The notes under the pieces are model-generated. The model ran no database searches. It was not told the DNA's origin and saw only the letters and a list, made by a program, of their open reading frames with translations. This document shows, piece by piece, positions 1 through 11,217 of a stretch of DNA of 34,458 bases. Position 1 is the stretch's first letter, and each line of letters starts with the position of its first letter. This DNA comes from Chromera velia (taxonomy: Eukaryota; Sar; Chromeraceae). The stretch spans positions 45,114 to 79,571 of the forward strand of contig JAHBMJ010004388.1 in the NCBI GenBank assembly GCA_018398765.1, in the 5' to 3' direction. The position numbers were made by a program, and so were the translations under genes.

Positions 1-87
1 CCCTCTCCTTTCTGCCGATGTGAACGCAAATGTAAAGCAGGCATGCATGGCAGGCAAGCTGACGACAGACAGCCCTAAGCAAGCCAC

Positions 88-887
88 CTGGACATGGACA
101 AACAGACACCGGCAATACAGAGAATATATCACTCTGTCGTTCAAGCCCAACCTCTACAGCCTCTGCCCGGCCGACCGTTCTCACGAATTGAAGGAATGCC
201 CATCCGATCCCGAACCCTTCTCTGTGTGAGGCGAGAGCGGAAATTTCCTGCATGACCGAAAGGGGATATTCAAACAGTCCTTTCAAAAAGGAAAGGAGAA
301 AACGAAGACTTCTATTCTTCATCCCTCACTCAGCACACACGGCACAAAATCAGCACCGTAATCCTGTAAAGGAATCAATCCAGAGCTGCGGGTCATTGAA
401 TGAGAGAGCACTTAAACCCTCGGAAAGAGAGGAGAACGGTTTTGGGAGTCGACAATTGACCATCAAGAAAGCTCGGGAAGAGAGGAGAACGGTTTTGGGA
501 GTCGACAATTGACCATCAAGAAAGAAGAGAAGAAGAGACGCACCTCTGAAGTCGGACGGCTGTGGCCAAAAACAGCGGAGAGGACGGCATCTACAGGATC
601 CACCGGCTGGACACCTGAGGCCGTTCCTTCTGCAGATATATCAGCAGCCAGGGAAGTAACATAACTTCAATTTCCGTTCCAGACTCAATTTCCGTTGAAT
701 CCAGACTAGAATAAAACGCAGGCAGATTCGGGGGGGAAACACGTCCATCAAACGAGACGGAGACGTGAACATCTTAATTCAAGTTTACCTGGAACTGCTT
801 TGGCAGGTCCTGCGGCTGGGAGGGACATTTTTTCGCTGGAGCTCAACAAATCAAGCCGGACCTCTTGACACAATTGGCAGAATTGGT
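88..887 (-). CDS. Unrecognised protein, three phase-compatible exons, runs off the left edge
   Basis: Three minus-strand exons fit together. The first, 887-789, follows a TTCAG acceptor and reads QFCQLCQEVRLDLLSSSEK then MSLPAAGPAK, ending at donor G/GTAAAC. The second, 629-544, follows ATCTGCAG, reads GTASGVQPVDPVDAVLSAVF and ends at GAG/GTGCGT. The third, 247-88, follows CATGCAG, reads EISALASHREGFGIGWAFLQ and ends at CAG/GTGGCT. Phases 1, 0 and 1 match at each junction. The last frame stays open to base 1, so it may not splice at 88. I recognise no family. The Met at 828-826 could be a start, but the frame is open upstream to the acceptor at 888. It may be the 3' part of the coiled-coil gene upstream at 1853-2728. 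Exon structure is seen in the sequence; function is unknown. Confidence 0.5.
428..524. repeat. 53-bp tandem duplication, two copies, inside an intron
   Basis: The 44-base block at 428-471, beginning AGAGGAGAACGGTTTTGGGA, recurs without visible change at 481-524, giving a 53-bp period. It lies in the intron between exons 629-544 and 247-88 of the left-edge minus-strand gene. The near-identity of the copies suggests a recent duplication. Confidence 0.9.
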
Positions 888-1852
888 CTGAATGGCAAAG
901 TTGTCATCTTCGATTTGCCTCCGTGACGGGAATTCGTTGGACCGATGATCATTGTGGTCGGCCCTGCAATTAATCTGACGCGTGCATGCGAACGATTCCG
1001 GCAATTTCGTGCCCCATGATGCCCCATGGCCATGCATGCATGCATGCATCCACGCGCTACGCTTTCCGCATGCCGCATGGCGTCTGCATGCATGAGAAGT
1101 ATACTGCATGAGAGTTGCATGCCTGCCTCTCTGATTGCCCCTGCATTATACGCCGTACTCTCACGACAGCGTTACCATCATCATTGGTGAATGCACTTGC
1201 AAGTGTGTCCGTCTGTCTGCATCTGTCTGCATTTGTGTCCGTCTATCTCCGTCTGCAGCGCTCGACGCGAGGGCAATGAAAACAAGGTCAGTCGCTCTTC
1301 TGAGACGTTAATTGTTGGTTCCAGTTTTGTTTGTTTTGCCACCGCGCTGCTTGACTGCGCCGAGAAAGTTTGGACCAAGCAGCAACGGTCAGATACGGCT
1401 GCCTTGCGACTCGAAGTGTGCATGCACTTTTCAGCTGGGGAGCTCTATTCCGTGTACTTCAAACGGGTCTAAGTGGGGGACCAGGACTCCTCTTTCCTCT
1501 CATCACCTGGGCAACGTGCCTTCGCTTTCATCCCCTTTCCTTTTTCCTTTCATTTCACTTCCTTTCCTTACCGCTTGAATCGACACAGATGAATCATCCA
1601 TCCCTAGATCCATCCCTCCTGTACAGTCAAGTTTTTTCTGCATTTTTCTTTCTTGCTCTGTACACATGAACAGATATACATATACGCATTTGTTTTGTGT
1701 ACTTGCACGGGTGATACTGTGCAGCGTCGGCCAAAACGCGTCAGACGAGAGGAGGAGAAGGAGACCCGATAGATTGCTAAGCTGAAAGCGAAGAAGAGCA
1801 TTGCCAAGTAAGCCCGGCTGTCTGTGAAATCACTGTCTGAAGGCTGGGAGAC

Positions 1853-2728
1853 TTCTTTGCGTTCCAGGACATTTAGTAAAACAATCAAGCACTGATTGAA
1901 TTCCCTCTTGATCTCTTCTTTGATCCACCACAGAGTGTGGCAGTCTCTAAGTTCAGTTATGGGACTCTCTCTCTCTCTACAAAGGTGGAAACACCCTGTC
2001 GACAATACTTCAATTGTTCAAATGAGACAGGTATTCTCAAATTTCTGCTTCGGAGTCCGTGTAAACAGTCGGAATTCTCGCATGCTTTTTGACATCCAGT
2101 TCTGTCTCGCCTGTTTTAATTCTTGTCCCTCAAAAAACTTGACGTCCAAATATCTTTCAATTCGAGTGCGAAGCTCCAGGATCTCGTTATCTCTCTCCGT
2201 GTCTGTTTGCCCCAGTCGCATCCTTGTGAAAATCCTGTCGTACTGTCGCTACGCGGTCACTACGCTTGACTCCACTTGGTTTATGATTTGCAACTGTGTG
2301 CGTGCTCGTTTGAGCCTTGTCCAACTGTCGCGATAGTCCTCAGCCTTGGCTTTGGATAGCATCCGTATGTTTGCGTTGTTGCGATGGTCGGCTTGTTCTG
2401 CGCTTTTGTCCTGAGGTGAGAGGGAGGTTGGTCAAGGAGCGGGGGCCTAGGCGGGGGCACGGCACAGATCGGTTGAGAGCTAGAAGTAGGGAATCGACGT
2501 GAACGCAGAGAAGGGAACCTCAAAAGCTAGAGCAGGGGACGAGCAGGAAGGAGTGGAGCAACATGCAACGGGGTTCTCATCAGTGAAGGACAATTACAAA
2601 GATGCGTGTCTGCTTGCTTTAACATGCGACCTTGCATTTGCAATCAAGATTTCCGTTCTTCTTCTCTTTTCGACTTCGAGCTCTTCTCTCTCACATTCCT
2701 GTCGTCTTCGCCTTTTATTAACTTGTCC
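1853..2728 (-). CDS. Charged coiled-coil-like protein, several exons
   Basis: Minus-strand exons: 2728-2624 (acceptor CTGCAG; GQVNKRRRRQECEREELEVE, 35 codons), 2410-2276 (acceptor CTCAG; DKSAEQADHRNNANIRMLSK to QLQIINQ, 45 codons, donor CAA/GTGGAG), 2248-2029 (acceptor CGTAG; RQYDRIFTRMRLGQTDTERD to KQKFENT) and, less surely, 1944-1853 (HTLWWIKEEIKREFNQ). Junction phases 0, 0 and 1 agree. Composition is rich in E, K, R, Q and N with heptad-like spacing, as in coiled coils. A possible further exon starts at 1354 (acceptor GGCGCAG; SSSAVAKQTKLEPTINVSEE, phase 0). The first donor, at 2624 (GTTAAA), is weak. No start codon is identified, because an AT-rich island lies immediately upstream. It may continue into the exons at 887-88. 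I do not recognise the family. Confidence 0.5.
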
Positions 2729-2879
2729 CTGCAGGAAGCCAAAAGTCGTCGCTACCGAGATGCTACTGAGCCAAAGAAGAAGAAGGAAGGAGGGAATCGG
2801 AAGAAGGTGTTGCAAAGGGCTGAAGAAGCTTGTGACACGTCAAATCTGATGAAATAAACCTGGTGGACCTTATTCTAAT

Positions 2880-3640
2880 CTGTACGTTGGACGCCAAAAA
2901 TTTAAAAACCGGGAGCTAGTTGATGCCCCCCAAAAAATTAAGAACTCCCCATTTTTAATTCTTATATAGCTTGCATGTTCCCCCAAAAGAAAAAGAGTTT
3001 AGTAAGAGTGGCATTAAACTAAACGGCACCTACGTCTAGCGTGCATGCAGAATTTTAAGTTCTAACTCTAGTTCTAACTCTTTAATTATATTTATTCTAG
3101 TATTTCTTTCATTATGGGAACACCCAATTTTGAAAATTGCTATAGGAAAATTGTATGGGGGTTACAATCTTGGAGTCCGAATTTTTTATGCCCAATTCAA
3201 CTCTGGATGAACCCCCAACTTATTTGGGTATTAAACATTATAGAAAGAACTGCTATACAAAATTTATGCAGTAAAAAATTTAAAAGAATTAAAGAGAAAC
3301 AGTTGTATAGCTAGTTGTCAAGTCAGAGCCCATCATTTGACAATGTGCCTTGCATGATAAGTTGTATATTATAACTTGCCAAACCTAGTGCCGAACCTTG
3401 ATATAGCGGGAAGGCCTAACGCGGAACCAATTAATTAATTAACGCTGGACGCCTAGCATAGGCTGATGGGCCGCGACGATGGCGATGGCGTAGGATGATG
3501 ATAGTGAAAAATAATGATGCTGATGATGATAATAATAACTAAGTAAGTATAAGTAAGTTGGTAACGTCTAGTTCGAAGTAGAATTCGAATGAATCTTTTT
3601 TTTTAATTTTATTTGTGCAAGAAAGAACCGAGTTCAAAAA
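2880..3640. other. AT-rich island without recognisable genes
   Basis: Composition shifts abruptly to AT-rich and no convincing exon is seen. It contains runs such as TTAATTAATTAA near 3430 and a GATGATGATA-rich stretch at 3475-3540. The segment around 3445-3505 resembles one in the island at 20175-20240 (shared TGCCAAAC, ACGCCTA, ATGGGCCG and TAGTGA..GATGATG), so both islands probably hold copies of an old dispersed repeat. A short hydrophilic ORF at 3799-4026 on the minus strand lies between this island and the PACRG stop and is probably untranslated sequence. Confidence 0.6.
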
Positions 3641-4022
3641 CAGCATTTAGATGAGAGCTGTGAATCACCTTCAAGTGTAGGGGACCAATTCTCTTTCTTT
3701 TTTAACGCTGCAGTCGATCTTTCCCTCTGTAACTTCCAGAATCGCTCTTCTCGCTCTGAGAGACGAAAGAGAGAAACGCCATCATCCTGTACTCGACCTC
3801 AACTTTTCTCCCTTTCCTGCTTCAACGTCTCCTTCCTTCGATTGCTCATACTTTGATCGACTGTAAGATTCGCCCTGCACAAGCTGCACAGACCTAAAGT
3901 CCTTGCCTGCAATCCATGCAGCTTCTGTGCTGTCTCCTCCCGGGCCAACCTCCGTTCATTTTCCCCTTTCCCCCTCACGCAGGATTCCCCTTCAATGAGC
4001 CAGACAGAGCCCATGCTCATGC

Positions 4023-4307
4023 TCACGTGAGCACGCAGGACTCGTAGGTAGGAATCATGTACTTGATGTTGATGAAAGCATCCTGAATGCAGGCGAGAGG
4101 ATCAGCGAATGAGTCTTTTCCATTGTTGGCGATGGTCTCAATGTGTGTGGACGTTTGAGGGAATGGACCATACTCTCAAGATTTACAAACGCATTCACAT
4201 AAACTTTTCCGTTCATACATACTGATTCTCTTACCCTGAGTTTAGAAATCACAGAATGAGTTCAGACCCATCCATCCATCCATCCATTCTCCTCCCCCTC
4301 TCCTTCC

Positions 4308-4354
<47 letters not shown>

Positions 4355-5172
4355 CCAACCAGCAACCCACCTCTCCTCCATGGATCTCGAAAAGTTCCAG
4401 CGTCTCCTCGATCAACTCCCCGAGGTTCAGCCTGCATGCAAAAAGTGACGTAGAAAAAAACAAAAAGACCGACACGTTGAAAAATGATGGAAACGCATGG
4501 ACATACGGAAAAAAACGGGGAGCATTTCGCTCTTTTTAAAGCATACTGTCTCCTGCAGCCTCTTCTTCTTTCTGCTGACTAACAAAAATGCCATTGGAGG
4601 GGAACAAAAAAGGACAGAAAGAAAGCTCTTTGATGTGCTTTCACAAAGTGGCCCCTGTGCTTATCTCCTTTTTCTTCTCACCCCAGTTCACAACGACCAG
4701 TCAACGGGCCGAAGGGAAACGTGTTTCCCATCCCTGCCACTACATCACTGTCATTGTTGCAGTCTTGCAGTCTTGTTTTCTGACTGACCTCTTTCTCTGG
4801 CCGTAGTCGATGAAGTCCCCCACGTTCTTGTTGCAGTTCTTGTACAGATTGAAGATCGGGAGGATCTGCCTGTAGTAGGGGACCAGAGCCTCTCCCACCA
4901 TGTCAGCTGCATTCATTCAATTCGTCATTCAGTCATTCATTCATTCATTCATCCATCCAAGCAAGCATTCTTTCATTCATTCATTTATTCATCCAAGCAA
5001 GCATTCTTTCTTTCTTTCTTTCATTCATTCATTCGTTCATTCATTCATCCAAGCAAGCATTCTTTCATTCATTCATTCATTAAACCATGCATTCGTTCGT
5101 TCGTTCACTCTCTCCTTCCTTCACTTTTATTGATGACGACATTGGATGACAACGAAAAGAAATGCAAACACA

Positions 5173-5228
<56 letters not shown>

Positions 5229-5718
5229 TGAATCAACCAGTTTGCAGCAAACCGAGCAGAAATGAAGGCGATTGGAACGACCCGGTTTGGGGTGCACACA
5301 AAGACACAGGATGGAAGGAGAAAGAGGGACAGAGCAGAAAGTGCGTGACTCAGTCCTCTGTCTGTCTGCTTGTGTGCGACGTACAGGGAAGGGAGAAACA
5401 CCGACCGACCGGAGAGTACCAGTGCCTGAAGGACTTTGAGAGTCGTCGTGATGATCTCTGCATCCCTTGTGTTCAGGGCAGCTGCAGCAGAGCGCTCATT
5501 CGGCAAAGGGGGGGGTAGAATGATATTAGGCGCATTTGGATTGAATTGAGGTTTCTCTCTTCTTCTGACATTTTTCTTCAGTGTGCGTAAACGTGTAGTG
5601 AGTGACCGTGAATTTTCACGCTTAAGAGAGAGGGAGGGACAGCCGGAGACCTACACACTTACACACCCAAATATACACGCACTCCCTCTTTCATATAAGA
5701 GAGAGAGAGAGAGAGACA

Positions 5719-5749
<31 letters not shown>

Positions 5750-6155
5750 GTGCATATGTATAGAGAAGTGCACTCGTCCGTCTGCCTCCATGTGTATTTC
5801 TCATTGCATATGTCTCTAACGGTCTGTCCGTCTGCCTGCTCACTGACTTTTGATGGGAATGATCAGTTGAGGCACGACAGGCAAGATCTTCGCGCCTCCC
5901 TTGTTCAGCATGTCGTACACCTGCAAGAACAAGCACAGAGGGCAATAAAAAGAGATAAGCAAAAGGAATAGAGGAACGAAAAAAGTGGGGGGAAAAAGAA
6001 GGAAGGAAGCCAGGGAGGCAACACAGGAGGTATGCACGGATGGAAAAAGAAGGAGACGGAAGTCAAAGCTGTGTTTCAAGCTCTTGCTTTATGTCAATCT
6101 GCATTCTGATTCACAATCTCATTCACGATGCAGCTTCTTCGCAGACGCACGCATG

Positions 6156-6194
<39 letters not shown>

Positions 6195-6214
6195 GCACGC
6201 ACGCACGCACGCAC

Positions 6215-6253
<39 letters not shown>

Positions 6254-7452
6254 GCGAGAGAGCGAGAAAGGCAGATCTACGCACCCCCTGCACTGCGAGG
6301 AATCTGTAGGGATCGTCCTTCTCCCTGAGTCCGTCAAAGAAAATCGGCAGGTAGTGGTGGTAGTCGAGCTTGTCGATTGCCTCGATACGCCACTTGATCA
6401 GGTTGCCGCAGCCTCTGTGATCCACTCGGATGGGCAGGTCGCCTCTGTCATAGAACCTGCCAGGCCATCAGAGGGGAGGGGAGAGAAGTGTGAGATCAGA
6501 GTCAGGGACAGGAAGAGACAGGCAGGCAGGCAGGCAGACCGACAGAGAGAGCGGCAAAGAGGATACAAAAGAAGTCATTTGAATGTAGTTGGGAAAAGAG
6601 GCCGCCAGCTTGCTGACAAGTAGAGAGAGTGTTGAAACAAGAAGACAGAATCCAACACACGGCCAAAAGAGTAAGAAGGTGGTAGAGACAAGTGCAAAGA
6701 CGGAAGCAGCAAAAGATAAATTAACTAGAAAATATATGTGTTTACAACGTTCTCGCACTACCGAGATGGAGGAACCATAAATATGCGTAAGCACGTAAAA
6801 AGAAAAAAGTCAAGGAAGAAAGACGTGTACTCGCCTACTGTAGGAAAACCAAAGAGCACAGCCGCACACTTCCAAGGAAAATACCAAAGAAAGGGGAATA
6901 TATATAACAAAGAAAAAGAAATCTTCATCTTTGCATTACAACAGATGGAAATCAGTCTCTACAGATTGAAAAGGACAGAAGGGCAAGGCAAGAAGTTCCT
7001 GCGTGTGGGAGAATACTAAGCATCGCAAATTGGGCATGTTCACATGTATTCAGGGAGAAGATGTGATTGCAGCAACCACGGCTAACCAACCGTCTGAATT
7101 CTGAAGGTACAATTTGTCGTGCCCTGAGAGCGCCTGCACGAGGAATGGGTTGGCTGTACGCTTTGCAGGTCTGCTTCCCGAAGGTTGAGCCGAACGCTGC
7201 GTCCCCTCCCTTCGTTTGATCTATAAACTCCAGTGCACCCGGGGTGGTTGTGACTTTCAGGTGGGTGTGTTGTTTGACAGGGGGTTTGGAGTCGGCAGGG
7301 AAATCTCCGAAGGGAGAATCGGGATTCTTTGGAAGCAGTCCTGTGGATCTTTTCTTCAACGTGTACTCAGGATCCATCAACTTCTTCTGCTTATCTGCAA
7401 GGATCAGATACCCTGCGGCAGAAATAGACCTGCCCGAAATGCCGATCGTCAT
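4023..7452 (-). CDS. PACRG: Parkin co-regulated gene protein (PACRG), complete, seven exons
   Basis: PACRG is an armadillo-like inner-junction protein of axonemal doublet microtubules. Seven minus-strand exons: 7452-7091, 6456-6285, 5920-5848, 5481-5410, 4906-4789, 4431-4371 and 4082-4023. They total 918 bp (305 codons plus TGA at 4025-4023), and every junction phase agrees. Landmarks are [12 protein letters not shown] across exons 1-2, [53 protein letters not shown] across exons 4-5, [26 protein letters not shown], and the conserved end [13 protein letters not shown]. The animal protein is about 260-300 aa, so this is full length. The start at 7452 follows TCTGAAG directly, so a 5' UTR intron is possible; the first ~45 residues are not conserved in my memory of the family. 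Introns hold CT, CA/GA and CATT microsatellites. Confidence 0.95.
4311..4354. repeat. CT microsatellite in a PACRG intron
   Basis: An uninterrupted CT run with one TTT break lies 16 bases past the donor at 4370 of PACRG exon 6 (minus strand). ORFs here rich in R/E or L/S are microsatellite translations. Confidence 0.95.
4921..5110. repeat. CATT tetranucleotide array with an embedded longer unit
   Basis: Imperfect (CATT)n in the PACRG intron between exons 5 and 4. The phrase ATCCAAGCAAGCATTCTTTC occurs three times (starts 4955, 4991, 5046), showing block duplications of about 36 and 55 bp within the simpler array. Confidence 0.9.
5167..5226. repeat. Compound CA/GA microsatellite
   Basis: (CA)n runs directly into (GA)n in a PACRG intron. 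A similar CA to GA switch occurs at 6158-6250. Confidence 0.95.
5698..5750. repeat. GA microsatellite
   Basis: Interrupted (GA)n with CAGA breaks, inside the PACRG intron between exons 4 and 3. Confidence 0.9.
6147..6252. repeat. Compound CA / CGCA / GA microsatellite
   Basis: ACGC units, then (CA)n, then (CGCA)n, then (GA)n, ending about 30 bases from the PACRG exon 2 donor at 6284. It produces long H/T/R and E/R ORFs that are not genes. Confidence 0.95.
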
Positions 7453-8832
7453 CTTCAGACAAAACAGACAGGCAGATCGATACAGGAGGCAAAAGCGGTC
7501 GAGTTTTGGGCAGTTTGACTCTTGTGTGCAAAGCAAAGAGAAGTTGAAGGAACGAACAAGACCACTCTCTTACACCTTTGGTACTTCCTCCTCGATGCGT
7601 ATTCTTGATCTTTGTATGAAGGATCGATCTACCGGGGTGGAGATTCACTATATACATAACAGCAAGTTGTACATATACGTACGTATACGTACGAGATTTA
7701 CATTTTTTTTGCAGATACAGAGAGAAACGTACGCAAATGCATGGCGGGCCCCGGAAAATGACTGCTTGGGGGATGCTTGGGGGGCATGCATGCATGCAAG
7801 AAAAAGCTTAATTCAGACTGCATTCATGGCAGCGATCGAAGAAAACTTGACAATTTTTTTTTCGCTTTCCAGGGACATTCGCACACACCAAATTTTCTGC
7901 ATCCCATGGGAAAAAATCGAAAAAAAAAAAACACATGCAAAACATCGATATACTGAACCTATATATATATATATCCGTCTACAGGCATTTGCATGTGGAG
8001 GGATTGATCAGTATACGTACGTCTGTCGAGTGGCTCGAGTCTCTTATATATCAATAATTACGCCTCGCTTCTGCTATATGAGGAACACGCACTGAGTCTG
8101 TCAAGTTGCCGAATATCTTTCGAAAAGAACACGTGCACCAAAGGGATCGAAAAGAGGAGGGACGGCAAAACAGGCCAGAGACGCTCGAGGTCTGTTCGGG
8201 ATACATATTCACAGCCACACAGCTTGCTCCCATTACATTCGTCTACGCAAACAAAGCAACGATCTGTCCAACAAGCCAGCTTGTCTGCCTAAGTAGACGC
8301 AGATGATGGAGACAGAGAAAGGACCTCGTTTTGATGTTACAGAAAGGGGAAGACGGTTCCTTTCTGACGTTCACTCGAGTGAGCACTGGAGACAGCATGG
8401 CACAGAAAAACAAGGAAAGGGACAGAGCTTCCAGTACGCCACTGCCTGGCCCTACACGGACACGGACACGCGGGTACGGCCCCCTACTTTTTTTTTCCCT
8501 TTTGTGCCAGGAACTAAGCGACACGCATGTACATGTTACTCGAAAGCATGAGGGAGAGTTCAAGAGACATGCACAAGAAACATTGCAAGCTTATCGCAAA
8601 AAAAAAAGACCAGCCTGGAAGCAAGAGAGACTTTTTGTGTATAAGAGAGAGTTTCTGTGTGCAAGAGAGAAGTTTGCTTCTTACTGGGGTGGCTCTTCTG
8701 TAAATGTAGAGAGCAGGGGAGATTTTTTTTATTTCTGTGTTTTTCTTTTTGCAAGCGAGTCCCCTCCATAGCCTCAAGATCTGACAGACTGTATACATAC
8801 ATTTAAAATGGGTGTTGATTGCTTCTGTGCAG
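7453..8832. promoter_or_regulatory. Divergent intergenic region between PACRG and the SDR gene
   Basis: About 1.4 kb separates the PACRG start (minus strand) from the first supported SDR exon (plus strand), so it probably holds both promoters and the missing SDR first exon. Visible elements are the near-palindrome TACGTACGTATACGTACG near 7676, GCATGCATGCATGC near 7785, and TATATATATATA near 7963. An ATG at 8397 in good context (AGCATGGCA) opens 25 codons to a donor at 8474, but that exon ends in phase 2 and does not match the phase-0 start of exon 8833. The real first exon is therefore unresolved. Confidence 0.4.
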
Positions 8833-10118
8833 GGGATTGCGAATCACTTCATCATCGGTCAGATTGGGGAAAATGAGGGAAACGCCGTGGCAAAAGGGGG
8901 TTTGGAGTTTTCTTCTCTTCATGCATGTATTAGCACCTAGAGCCAAACCATATCCAGACTCTTTTTCTGTACGTTGCTTTTCTGAATTTTTCCTTTTGGC
9001 AAATGGTAGACGGATTTGGGAATGTGCAAATGAGTTCATTTACCATTTTGTCCTCTTTCAGGCGCTGCTTTGAGAAGGGAGGTGCTGTTCTCAGAAAATC
9101 GGGAGATCAGAGAGAAACTCCAGGCCTACAGAAGGGTAGAACCTCTACAGCACAGATGCGCAGAAGTGTACGCAAATGCGAAACGTTCTGTGGTCGTCTC
9201 TTCTTTCGCTTCGGGTACAGAAGGAAAGGCCGGGGTGAGTGCCGAATTGGAAACGAAAATCGTCGAGAAGCCCCCGCCTTCCGTGTCGTTGGTGCTTGGA
9301 GGTCAGTCTCTCTCTCTCTCTGTGTGTATGTGTGCGTTGTCTCTTTTTCCTTCAGGTCGATCCTTGTTTCTCTTCTTTCCTTCTTCTGTACCTTCTCTTT
9401 GATATTTTTCTGTGCATTTCTGTTTACAGTCTCAGGCTTAACTTGTCTTTGTGTATTTCAGTTGTCTTTGGGCCTAAGCATCGATTTGCAACTATCGCCA
9501 GGCGAAAATCATGCACATCCGATAAAGTGCATATCGTCTTTCGATTCTTTTCCTTTCCCCTGAAGTGAGAGAGACAAAAGGACTCGCAACTGAGTTTGTT
9601 CTCTTTGAGAGGTGCAGTGTGCTTCCTTTCGATCAAAGCTGTCTGTCTTTCTCAATCTGACTCTCTGCAGGCGGGGAATTGGGGAAGAAGATTCTGGTCG
9701 AACTCGCTCGCGAGGTGTGTCGGTCGTCGTTGGGGTTTTTGTGTCACAGACTGAAGCGGTAGATGATTGTTTGGATCGTTTCCAGATTCATCGAAAGAAT
9801 CAACGGCCCGAAGGAACACACACACAGAGTAAAAGGAGATCTGAAGGGAGGCAGGTGTCGCAGAGCTACTTCAATCTATTCTGCACAGTCGGACTTCATG
9901 CAGCAATCACAGCATAATCTGAAGAGAGCAGAGAAATCGAGACTGGAAGCTCTAGGATTGGACAGAACGAAGACTGTCGTTTTTCCTCTGTGATGCGAAG
10001 CATCTGTTCCACCTCCCGCCGCCTTCTTACCCTTTCTTTCTCTTTCGAGTTGCAACTCTCTCCGTGCAATAATGAAAGGGGGAAAGAAGACATTTTCCTG
10101 AACTTATCCCTGTGCTTG

Positions 10119-10178
<60 letters not shown>

Positions 10179-11186
10179 TAGTTGTGCATCGGGAGCGCAG
10201 TGATCTTCGGGGGGTCTGCTGCGGAGATTGCGGAGCTGGAAGAGCTCTCGTCAGTCGAACGAAACGAAGCAGAAAGAAGGGCAGTGAGAGTATGTAATTT
10301 GTTTCTTGAATCCTGAGGCTCTTTTTGAAAATCCGTCTTGACTGTAGAGCTCTCTCTTTTTGTTCTCTTTAGCTCCGTGACGGCCTTGACGAACAGTTTG
10401 ATGATAATTGGAGGTTCCAGTCGAGCTTTCTTTCCTTGACGAACACTTTGATGATAATTGGAGGTTCCAGTCGAGCTTTCTTTCCTTGACGAACACTTTG
10501 ATGATAATTGGAGGTTCCAGTCCAGCTTTCTTTCCTTGACGAACAGTTTGATGATAATTGGAGGTTCCAGTCGAGCTTTCTTTCCTTGACGAACACTTTG
10601 ATGATAATTGGAGGTTCCAGTCGAGCTTTCTTTCCTTGACGAACAGTTTGATGATAATTGGAGGTTCCAGTCGAGCTTACTTTCTTTTCACTCGATCGTC
10701 TTACTCCTTCTTTCCTTTTGTTGTACAAGTCCTTCTGTTGCAGAGACAGCGGACTCTCTGTGATTCCTCTGCTGGTGGTCAGTCAGACGAGCAGAGAGGT
10801 AAAAACAAGACATAACAGGAGTGAAGAAAAAGTCCCTTCTTTCAATTTCACTTAATTTCTTTTTTATCAATCGAGCTCTACTCAATGCCCGCGTCCCCCC
10901 GTGCTTTTGTGCGGAACATGTCGGAGAATGAAGCCTCGATGCCTCTTTCCCTTTCCTTCCACATCGGCCAGGATGTGATTCTTCGTCCTTTGACTTGACC
11001 GTGCGCGTCCTTTTCTCTCTCTCAAATATTCAATCAATCTTTGAGCATCTGCACGAATGCATGCATACATGCAGGACGTGACAGACGACGATTCCCTCAC
11101 CTCTCTCCGGGAGTACATGCTCTCCTGGTTTGTCTGTCTTTCTGTCTGTCTGTCTTCGGAAAAAGTGAAGTGAAGAAAAGACGATA

Positions 11187-11217
<31 letters not shown>

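Noticed and set aside
3799..4026. 75-codon charged minus-strand ORF overlapping the PACRG stop
   Set aside because: The PACRG frame ends there with the conserved tail, so this ORF is most simply 3' UTR; no phase-compatible link to exon 2728 was found.
5985..6623. 212-codon plus-strand ORF over 6.0-6.6 kb
   Set aside because: It crosses CA/GA microsatellites and overlaps two PACRG exons read on the opposite strand.
10251..10728. Minus-strand ORFs with TGTSNYHQ-type repeats
   Set aside because: The 50-bp minisatellite is open in all minus frames; the period is not a codon multiple and the plus-strand exon explains the seed unit.
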